A stretch of DNA of 64,000 nt, taken from assembly GCA_014529385.2 (NCBI GenBank), contig CM043945.1, positions 95,086,112 to 95,150,111 of the forward strand, given 5' to 3'. Made by a program: the position numbers and the translations under genes. The notes below the pieces were generated by a model. That model saw only the letters and a program-made list of their open reading frames with translations, was not told the DNA's origin and ran no database searches. Each line of letters begins with the position of its first letter. The first letter of the stretch is position 1. This stretch comes from Adiantum capillus-veneris. Lineage: Eukaryota > Streptophyta > Polypodiopsida > Polypodiales > Pteridaceae. Shown one piece after another: positions 55,676-64,000 of this stretch.

Positions 55676-56820
55676 GCAAGAATTACAAGAGGTGGTTCAG
55701 GCACATATTAGTCAGCTTTTGAACGCAAACAAATCCAAAAAGCAAGAGAAAAAGCATAAGAAAAGGACTGACTTCCCCGTTATTTGGGTCGTCAATCTTC
55801 TTTTGCATCGGCAAGAAAGCAGAAGAAGCGTGTACGATTTGAAGGACTACGCAATTCTTCTTCTTCCTCTTCTGATAGTTCTTCTAGCTATTCTGACTCG
55901 AGCGAGGAAGACAGAAAAGGTAAAAAGCGAAGCAAAAATCAAAGCTTTGGAAAGGGCAAGAAAAAGGTAAAGAAGCCCAAATTTGAAATTTCGCCCAGTT
56001 TCTGACAGTTCGGACTCCCACGATCACATGTTTTATGCAAAGAAGAAGCATTTCTACAGAGCCAACCAATATGACTTTCTCGAAGATAAAAGCAAGAAAG
56101 TGAAAGAATTCAAAGAAGATGGACAATCGATTAAATTTGAATCCTTTTCTGGGTTCCGAGATGCTCCAAGGGCTTTGGCCTTCATTCAACAGTTTGACAT
56201 AGCTTTTTCTAGAGGGCATTACTCACAGCACTCCAAGATTAGGAGGGCTACCTCTTTCTTCAAGGTAAATGCTCGAACATGGTGGTCTACCCTTCTTCCG
56301 AGGAAAGAAGCTCTAGTTAAATGGTTGAAATTCAAAAGGCTCTTTATTTCTTGGTTTTGCTCCGGACTTCCTACAGAGATCCAAGACTACTGCTTAGTCA
56401 AATTTTATTCAAGAATTGATGGGTCATGCGAAACGAGGTTTTGCTATACATTCAGGAAATCTGACTTACCCCGCTGATGAGATCTTAAATCAGAGAACCG
56501 AACAGACTTCTAACAATGAAAGTAGAAAGAGAAAGAGTTCCCAAGAAAAGAAAGACAAGGATACACGACCCCGTCTCACTCTTCGAGAGAGGGTCAATTA
56601 CATCAAAGAGGGGAAGTGTTTTGGATGCGGGGAACATGGGCACGTCTCCGTGAAGTGCCCTAAAAAGGCACAGCAAGAACAGAATGAAGACAAGCCAGAG
56701 AGTTTGAGAGCAACAAAGGAACGTGGCAGAAAAGGTAAGATAAAAGCAGGATTGGTTCCAGATTGCATGGGTACTGACCCAAGCACGATTGATGAAAGTA
56801 CAGAACTTTGCCAAGCTTGA
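55351..56820 (+). pseudogene. gag with zinc knuckle (plus-strand chromovirus)
   Basis: Pieces in different frames encode an N-terminal part (FANFLSQQSIAEVHTHLVWQ), a capsid domain at 56100-56380 (GFRDAPRALAFIQQFDIAFS, RRATSFFKVNARTWWSTLLP) and a knuckle CFGCGEHGHVSVKCP near 56620-56664. Stops and shifts break it. A deletion seems to have shortened the capsid near 56350-56400. Confidence 0.82.
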
Positions 56821-56826
56821 GGCAAA

Positions 56827-57420
56827 GTGAATGATCAAGAAGCCCTGATTTTCTTTGATGGAGGAGCCAAGGCCAACTTCATTTCACCTAAATTGGCAGC
56901 GTGGCTCGAGATTCCACCCAATCGGATGGGACCACCAACAGAGACAATTCTAGCAACACCCGGAGGGAACATAGCCATTACACCTGTCGTTGGCAAACTT
57001 TGGTTGCATTGTCACGGGTATTTGAGGCACGAGAACTTTTACATAATGCCCTTGGAAGGTTGTGACGTCCTCCTTGGAGTCCCTTGGTACCATAAGAACA
57101 ACGCCGTGGTCGATTATCGGGCGAAGAAAGCGACTTTGACAAATGAAAAGGGCCGAAAAATTATACTTGATGTGAAATTGAAGGACGAGTCTATCCCTAT
57201 TGTATCGGCTTCGACCGTTTCCAAATCAACGAAATCTAGTCTGTTTGTTTACTCCATCTATTTGAAAGAGTTAAATGAAGAACACAGAACGAATATGTCT
57301 GAACTTGATAAAGAACGCCAAGATTTTCTCCACACTCATGCCGATTGCTTTTCTGAGGGCCTGCCACGCGAGTTGCCACCATCTCGTCCTGAGGATCATA
57401 CTACTGATATGATACCTTAA
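56827..57420 (+). pseudogene. aspartic protease (plus-strand chromovirus)
   Basis: The segment IFFDGGAKANFISPKLAAWL carries D-G-G-A at the catalytic site, and the second strand is CDVLLGVPWYHKNN. The protein continues to a stop at 57418-57420, replacing a codon in the protease-RT link (RPEDHTTDMIP). The same protein in the 9-kb element has D-P-S-A. Confidence 0.82.
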
Positions 57421-57477
57421 AGCACACCACCGAACCGGCCACCTTACCGTGTTAGCCAAGCCCAGAATGAAGAGATT

Positions 57478-58324
57478 ATGAACCAAGTGAAAGACCTTTT
57501 GGAAAAGGGTCTTATCCAGTCAAGTACTTCACCCCACTGCTCTCCGGTGTTGTTGGTTTTAAAGAAAGACCGAGCTCTCAATAAAATCACCATCAAGAAC
57601 AGATTTTCAATTCTGAGGATCGATGATATTCTTGACCGACTACAAGGATCCTCTTGTTTCAGCAGGATCGATTTGAAAAGAGGATATCATCAGATCCGAA
57701 TCGCGCCGAGATGTCTACAAGACAGCCTTTCGGATGAGCTTCGGTTTATATGCATTTTTGGTGATGCCTTTTGGCCTTACCAATGCTCCAGCGACTTTCA
57801 ACCGAATACTGGATAGGATTTTCAGAGAGTACAGATCTTTTGTCGGCACTTTCTTTGATGACGTTATAGTCTTCTCCAAGGATGAGGCAGAACATAAACA
57901 CCATCTGCTACAGGTCTTTCAGGCATTACGAGATAACAAGTTAGTTATCAATGCCAAAAAGAGTGAATTTTTCTTGCCAGAGATACACTTTTTGGGACAC
58001 ATTGTCTCAGCAGCAGGAGTACAGATGGACCCGGCCAAGATTGACACTAAACGTGCTTGGCTCGATTTGAAGAATGTTCATGAAGTTAGAAGCTTCTTGG
58101 GCTTATGTTCTTACTACCGGCGATTCATTAGAAAGTTTGCAAAGGTTGCTTCCCCTTTGCACATTCTGACATAGAGAGGAGTCCCTTTCTTGTGGAGACC
58201 CACAGAGGTGACTGCCTTTCAGACATTGAAAGAGAAATTGACTACAGGACCAATTTTGACTTTGCCGGATTTGCAAAAGTCATTCGAAGTATATTGTGAT
58301 GCTTGTGGTCGTAGTCTGGGAGCC
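57478..58324 (+). pseudogene. RT and partial RNase H (plus-strand chromovirus)
   Basis: It encodes [36 protein letters not shown] and, after a shift near 57725, [18 protein letters not shown], then FFDDVIVFSKDEAEHKHHLL (catalytic F-x-D-D). A block around the usual W-R-M-C-I-D-Y-R is deleted (57570), and a TAG interrupts at 58172-58174. RNase H is cut after VYCDACGRSLGA at 58324 by the minus LTR. Confidence 0.88.
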
Positions 58325-58875
58325 TGTTACAGACTTGGACACTCCAAGTCAAGAATCAATCGCGACAGCACCAAATAACCACTTCAAAACGATTCACAGA
58401 TAACAATAGATTTGCACTGGCCCGGCGGAGCTCCGTGCCTAGAGATATTGGCCCCAAAGACTGGCGCCCCTCTCGGTATTTCTTTATGTATTAAATCAAT
58501 GTCAAAGTACAAAGAGCGGTTAGGGTTTCACTCTCAGACTTTGCGTCCAGATGCTCTGCAGAGTGAGCCGTGAACCGTGTAAATTAAAGGTTACAAGGAT
58601 GCCCAAAAGCAGAGCCCCAAAAGCTTCAGAACAAAAGCAGAATCTATATTTCTCTCTCAAACCCTCTTTAGGGTTTTAAAAATAAAGCAGATCATTCTCT
58701 CTCTTTTTCCTTGGCCATTTGCGTAGCCAAAAATCTCTGTGATTTCCAAAAATATCCGTACACTGCTCCACGTGGCATGGCCGCCTGCTTTTAGGGTTTC
58801 CAGCCAGCAGTTAGGATTAGGGTTTCCAAAAATTAGGGTTTCTGCTGTCGGTAGCCACATCATCACTTTGTGACA
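58325..58875 (-). mobile_element. 3' LTR of a minus-strand chromovirus, with PPT
   Basis: The LTR is 551 bp. On the minus strand it starts TGTCACAAAGTGATGATGTG and ends GTCTGTAACA. The core motif is at 58463-58482 (minus). The polypurine tract CTTTCAAGAGGGGGGTA (minus) is at 58876-58892. It lies inside the RNase H of the plus-strand chromovirus. Confidence 0.88.
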
Positions 58876-58892
58876 TACCCCCCTCTTGAAAG

Positions 58893-59431
58893 CATTATAT
58901 GCCTACAAAACCGGCAAAAGCTATAAACCGTCTTAGCAGACACTGATTGTTAGTACCTACGTACTAGGAACACACATCTAGCACATGTACTAAATCGACA
59001 GTCACATCACAGGACATCACATGACATTCAACATTCATTCGGATCTTAGACCATGATTTATCGGCAATGTAGCTAGCAATCACATCTAGGTCCAATCGGG
59101 ACCTCATCGATGTCCGATTGACTAACCCCTATTGCAACCATGTCTATTCGAGATCAATCAGACCAAAATGTTGCAGTCATTTCGTCTATCAGTTCCTGCA
59201 CTTAAAAGAAGTCAAGAACAAATCAGTATCATAATCAGGAATTCCATTTCATGAAGTCATCCAACAGAATACTGTCAGCGTCTCAACATCCCTGAAGCTC
59301 AAAGAGACATCAGTGACTTTAGTATGAATACCGCGCATCTGTTGACAAGGGAGCGGAGTAACTCCCCTCTTGTGCATCCCACTGCACCAGATCTCCGGCC
59401 AAGCTGAATTCTGGGTTCCGTTTGAAATAGA
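58893..59431 (-). other. 3' untranslated region of the minus-strand chromovirus
   Basis: This is non-coding DNA between the chromodomain stop and the polypurine tract. It contains short direct repeats (for example GACATCACA/GACATTCA near 59010-59030, and GTCCGATTG/GTCCAATCG at 59090-59120). No gene is seen. Confidence 0.6.
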
Positions 59432-60485
59432 CTATGCTAAACCAAAAGCATCAAGGTAAAGTTTCACAATCCGAGGAGTATCTGCTAGGTCCTCCTCCAC
59501 CATCCACTTCGCATCAAATGCAGGAAAGTCCTTGAACTTAACCAAGAACCGCCTTCGGACTTTACCTTTCTTCGTATCCCTATGTGCCAAAATCTGTTCA
59601 GGAACAAGGGTCTCCTCGTTTTCTTCCACTTCGGGTTGCTCATCAAGCTCCCCATCATCAGGCACATCACCCTTAAAAGGTTTCAAGAGACCGGCATGGA
59701 ATGCATTGTGAATCCTCCAAGTATCTGGCAGTTTCCAAGTATCTTTTCAGTAATCTGGAAGGTCCGTAGTACCGCATACTAAGCTTTGGAAAAAGCCTCT
59801 CCTTGCCCTTTTTCTTTCTTAGGCGTGCCTTCTCAAAACGTAAGAGCACCCAATCATCCTCCTTCAATTTCAAGTCGCGACGATGGCGATCCGCTGCCTT
59901 TTTCTGTCGTTCTTGAGACTTCTGCAAAGTCTCGCGAACCTTGGCAAAAGCCGTATCCAAGTCTCGCGTACATTCATCCGCTTCAAATAATCGTATCTTT
60001 GCGTGCTCAGGAAGGGTGGATCCTTCGCAGCACTTTCAACAATCTCAAATGGCGTCTTCCCCGTCGAAGATTGTATCGTGTTATTGTAGGCAAATTCCAT
60101 CAAAGGTAAGTACTTTTCCCATCGAGTCTTCTGATCCGAGATACAAGACTTCAATAAATCTAAAACCACTGAATTGCCAATCTCAAATTGCTCGTCAGTC
60201 TGCAAGTGCAATGATGACGAGAACCGCAACCGCGTGCCAATGTTCTCCCAAATTGCCTTCCAAAACAAACTCATAAATCTAGGGTCTCTGTCGGAGACAA
60301 TCGTCTCAGACATACCATGTTATCGAAAAATCATCGGGACCATTCTGTGTTCTCGGGAGATCAAAAATGAAATCCACTGCAATACTTTCCCAGGGGCGGG
60401 TGGGTATGGGTAAAGGCTGTAACAATCCCTATGCCTTATACCTGTCAAACTTGACCTTCTGGCATACTAAGCAACTACGCACAAA
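59432..60485 (-). pseudogene. integrase core and chromodomain (minus-strand chromovirus)
   Basis: Minus-strand pieces encode ETIVSDRDPRFMSLFWKAIW (second Asp), SSLHLQTDEQFEIGNS (Glu region; a changed form of the usual FHPQTDGQSE), MRYYGPSRLL and a chromodomain (RRFLVKFKDFPAFDAKWMVE). Shifts lie near 59680, 59930 and 60300. It is closely related to the integrase of the 9-kb element. Confidence 0.85.
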
Positions 60486-61109
60486 CTATTCCACATCCTT
60501 TTTGAGTCTCGGCCAAAAGAAGTATCTCTCTACCCCTTTCATGGTGGTAGCAATGCCGCGGTGACCCGTAAAAGGTGGACAGTGGCATTCAGTCATAACC
60601 TTTTCCCTCAACAGCTGTGTAACGCACAACATAGTCTTTCTCATCAAGTAGCCTTCCCGAATGGAGTATCCTGCTACTGTCTCCCCATCTCGTATCCGTG
60701 TGAAAATATCTGCAAAATCTGTATCTGTGGCATACTGATCGACCATATCCTCAAAGCTCCTATGATGTATCGCGAAAATAGCCAGAACCAACGGCTTCCG
60801 AGACAAAGCATCTGCCACCACATTCTTCTGTCCCTACACATGGACAATCTGGAAGTGAGATTGTGACAAGATGTTCGCCCACCACATCTGCTTTTCGAAA
60901 AGCTGCTTTTGTGACAAGAAGTAGCGCAAACTCTGATGGTCTGTAAAGACAACAAAATCCGCTCCGAGTAGGTAATGCTGCCACTGAGTAAGAGCATGGA
61001 TAATCACCAAAAACTCTTTCTCATAAATCTGTGCTGTCATCTCCGGCCTAAAGAACAATCGGCTCTCGTAAGCAATGACATGGCCTTCTTGCATCAAGAC
61101 CGCACCCAA
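60486..61109 (-). pseudogene. RNase H and integrase zinc region (minus-strand chromovirus)
   Basis: It encodes MGAVLMQEGHVIAYESRLFF, YEKEFLVIIHALTQWQHYLL and FTDHQSLRYFLSQKQL (RNase H and connection), then MVADALSRKP and the H-H-C-C region CPPFTGHRGIATTMKGVERY. A stop and shift separate the two frames near 60830. Confidence 0.85.
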
Positions 61110-62013
61110 ACTACGACCAGAAGCATCACAAAGTACTTCAAATGACTTCTACAAGTCCGGTAAGTCAAATCTGGTCCTGTAGTCAATTTCTCTTTCAATG
61201 TCTGAAAGGCAGTCACCTTTGTGGATCCCCACGAGAAAAGGGACTCCTTTCTGTATCAAGATATGCAAAGGGGAAGCAACCTCGGCAAACTTTTAAATGA
61301 ACCGTCTGTAGTACGAACAAAGCCTCAAGAAGCTTTCAACTTCATGGACATTCTTCAAATCAGGCCAATCACGGATAGCGTCTATCTTGGCCGGATCCAT
61401 TTGCACTCCTGCTACTGAGACAAAGTGTCCCAAAAAGTTTATCTCTGAAGCAGATGATCTCTGTGTTCTACCTCATTCTTGGAGATAACAACGATATCAT
61501 CAAAGAAAGTGCCAACAAATAGCCTATACTCTCGAAAAATCCTATCCATCATCCGTTAAATGTCGCAGGAGCATTGGTTAAGCCAAAAGGCATCACCAAA
61601 AACTCAAATGACCCAAAAGTCGTCCGAAAGGCTGTCTTGTAGACGTCTTCCGCGGCGATTCGGATCTGATAATATCCACTCTTCAAGTCAATCCTGCTGA
61701 AGCACGAGGATCCCTATGACCTGTCGAGTATATCATCGATCCTAGGAATTGGAAATCTGTTCTTGATGGTGATTTTGTTGAGAGCTCTATAATCGATGCA
61801 CATTCTCCAAGATCCGTCATTCTTCAAATCCAACAACAGTGGAGAGCAATACGGTGAAGTACTAGGCTGGACAAGACCCTTTTCCAAGAGGTCTTTCATT
61901 GGGTTCATAATCTTTTCATTTTGTACTCGGCTCACACGGTAAGGTGGCCGGTTCGGTGATGTGCTTCCAGGTATCAGGTCACTGGTCTGATCTTCAGGCC
62001 CTCTAAAAAGCAA
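61110..62013 (-). pseudogene. reverse transcriptase (minus-strand chromovirus)
   Basis: 61714-62013 encodes DLLEKGLVQPSTSPYCSPLL and LKNDGSWRMCIDYRALNKIT. The rest (61110-61700) carries the [17 protein letters not shown] and F-F-D-D regions in broken frames. It has the W-R-M-C-I-D-Y-R block that the plus-strand copy lacks. Confidence 0.82.
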
Positions 62014-62863
62014 TCGGCATGAGTGTGGAGAAAACTCTTGGCATTCTTTTGTTCAGGTCAAAACATATTCAACCTTTATCCATCGTTCAGTTCTCTCCCA
62101 AAAGAATGAATAAAGAAACCGAAGTTCATCAAGTACAATCTTTGAGCCCTTCATTTATCAAAGTCGCTTTCTCGGCCCGATAGTCAACCACAGTGTAGTT
62201 CTTGTGGTACCAAGGGATTCCGAGTAGAACGTCACTCATGTGCCCTGAACACCCTTGTCATTGCAAACGAAGTTTGCCAATGCTCGATGTAATGGCAACA
62301 TCTCGTCCCGGTGCCAGTTGAACTACCTTCGCCTATGGCGTCAGTCTATCGAGCGTAATTCCAAATCGAGCCGCCAATTCCAAGTGAAAAGAAGTTGGCC
62401 TTGCCTCCTTCAAAAGAGCTTCCTAATCCTTCACTTTGCCCCAAAAGCGGCAAAGTTTGTACTTTCATTCATTAGATTCGGTGCAGGTCCCACACCATGT
62501 GGTACCAGTTCTGCTTTTCTATCTGCCTTTTCTGCCACGTTCCTTAGGTGCTCTCGAACTCTCAGGCTTGTCGTCGTCTTTATCATTCGGTTCTTTTTGT
62601 GCCTTTTTAGGGCACTTCAGGGAGATATGTCCATGTTCCCCACATCCAAAGCACTTCCCCTCTCTAATGAAGCGAGCTCGCTCCTCAGGAGTAAGCTTGG
62701 GTCGTGCATCCTTTTTCTCTAGGTTGCTCTTTTTCTTTCTACTTTCATTCCCAGAAGTCTGTTCGGCTCGTTGTGTCATGGCCTCATCTATGGGGTACGT
62801 CAGACTGCCAAAGTGAATGGCAAAGCCCCGCTTCGCATGACTCATCTACTCCTGAATAGAAGC
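62014..62863 (-). pseudogene. protease remnant and gag zinc knuckle (minus-strand chromovirus)
   Basis: A clear frame at 62519-62845 encodes MSHAKRGFAIHFGSLTYPID and the knuckle CFGCGEHGHISLKCP. Further on, 62040-62518 is a degenerate protease region (for example DVLLGIPWYHKN-like near 62200-62230). The gag is cut at 62863 by the next LTR, so its capsid part and 5' LTR lie outside the window or are lost. Confidence 0.8.
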
Positions 62864-64000
62864 TGTCACGAGGACGTGGCAACTGCTAACCTTAGTTGTT
62901 GGTTTCTTTCCAATGATTTTTGTTTAATTTTTGAGACCCTCTTTTTGAAGTTGCAAATGGTCGGACATTGTATGGCCAATGTGAACGGTAGTTTCACCCG
63001 CAGATGGGAAGTTGGTCGGCACTGGAACTCGTAAAGTAAAAGGATGTCTAGGCTCAATTCAAGATCATGTAGGTCCCCCCGTCGCACTTAGCAAGTTGGT
63101 GGATACTAGGAAGTGAACTCAATAAAGGGATAAAGTCAAGGTGGGATCACCAACAGAAAGTATCCGATAGTTGGGCCACATTGCACTTTTGGATGCGATC
63201 CCAATGGGGATAGATGGTCAGAAGACCAGTGGGAGCCCAACGGAAGCATCTCCTAAAATTTAGGAAACTGCTATTTTGGGCCATGAAATCTATTCACGTC
63301 ATTAGCTTCAGAATGACAAGGGGAACATTTTATTACTCTGCTGCAAAGTCAACTCATGCACCAGTTGAGAGATTTTTAAGCGGGAAGCCCAATGCGAGGA
63401 AATTGCATGTATGAGTGCCAAGTGGCACTTTTTGGCCAATTTACCAAGCCTGGGAGAAGAGAACTCGTAACTGACTTTTTGGAGAAGTTTTGGAGGTTGA
63501 TAACTGTGGTTTTTAGCCATTTCTCTCCATTTTTCAGCTTCCCATGACTTTACCTAGGACCAAGGAGCTCATTTTCAACATTGGAAGGCATCAAATGCGT
63601 GTTTACAGGGCTGTTTTGCTGCGTTTTCAGCGGTTTTGGCAGCCATGGAAATCTGCATCTATTTGTTCACAGATGCATTACAGGTCAAGGGCACAAGAGG
63701 AGGCCCTCGATTTATGCTGGGGGGATGCTTCATTGAGAACCTGTCTCACAGGTTAAGAGCTATGGAGTGCTTGCTTTCCTCTCTATGTACAATGTGGTGC
63801 TAGGAGTGATGGCCTGCACACCACACACTGCTCTCTCTCTCCCCTACGTGCAGTTATGTGATGCCCTACAAGAGGGCTCTTCATTTGACTGATGTACAGC
63901 TGTATGGTTTCATGCTTTTGTGCTGAGGCAAGAGCCTCCTTGAGCAGGAACAGGGGTAGCTAACTGCTACTCCAACGCAGGCACAGGTGAGGGTCATAAC
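62864..64000 (+). mobile_element. LTR related to the 9-kb chromovirus LTR, truncated by the window end
   Basis: It begins TGTCACGAGGACGTGGCAAC and shares blocks with 9136-10614: CTCCTAAAATTTAGGAAACT, TCAGAATGACAAGGGGAACA, GTTAAGAGCTATGGAGTGCT, and GGAGTGATGGCCTGCACACC. It is interrupted by an unrelated stretch near 63430-63740. It probably continues for about 500 bp beyond the window. Confidence 0.8.

Overview
The window is nuclear DNA of a land plant with a repeat-rich genome. Two host genes carry ordinary spliceosomal introns and resemble plant versions of their families: a mitochondrial-type uL18 (L18p/L5e) protein on the + strand near 29.4-30.1 kb, and an ABHD11-like alpha/beta hydrolase on the - strand at 35.8-38.7 kb. 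Nearly everything else is mobile DNA: Ty3/gypsy chromoviruses, gag-only LTR elements, two LINE lineages, a hAT-like MITE, and long GA/CT microsatellites. A seed-free plant such as a fern would fit, but the species cannot be fixed from the sequence alone.

Layout. 1-1.2 kb: a 707-bp tandem duplication carrying long (GA)n tracts. 1.2-4.1 kb: unassigned DNA. 4.1-9.1 kb: broken gag/protease fragments and LTRs of a gag-only family in both orientations, one LTR split by a hAT-like MITE. 9.136-17.823 kb: a complete-length Ty3/gypsy chromovirus with 1.48-kb LTRs and a 5-bp target duplication (ATTGT); its gag-pol frame is broken several times. 17.8-29.3 kb: nested LTR fragments. A minus-strand element (20.601-24.858) splits a plus-strand gag and itself contains a related solo LTR. 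A small LTR with an internal (CT)n tract has been split by LINE copies at 26.26-27.87 kb. 29.4-39.4 kb: the host interval with the two genes and some simple or dispersed repeats. 39.4-43.6 kb: a head-to-tail chain of LINE copies joined by (TC)n tracts, one with an inverted 5' segment. 43.6-47.9 kb: a longer LINE (5' region, coiled-coil ORF1, ORF2) split by a second MITE copy. 47.9-54.1 kb: two LINEs of another lineage (CCHC-type ORF1). 54.1-62.9 kb: two related chromoviruses in opposite orientation, the second inserted into the first. 62.864 kb to the end: an LTR related to that of the 9-kb element, running off the window.

The strongest observations are these. (1) A LINE family appears to insert into (TC)n/(GA)n microsatellites; an occupied and an unoccupied copy of the same LTR lie in this window. 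(2) A hairpin near the 3' end is shared by two LINE subfamilies, with compensating base changes. (3) A conserved 20-bp core (GAAATACCGAAAGGGGCGCC) just after an A/T-rich AATAAA- or TATAAA-like stretch occurs in 13 LTRs of otherwise different families. (4) One LTR family carries gag and protease remnants but no recognisable pol in any copy here. All mobile-element reading frames appear broken. The host uL18 gene looks intact; the hydrolase lacks only a recognised first exon.
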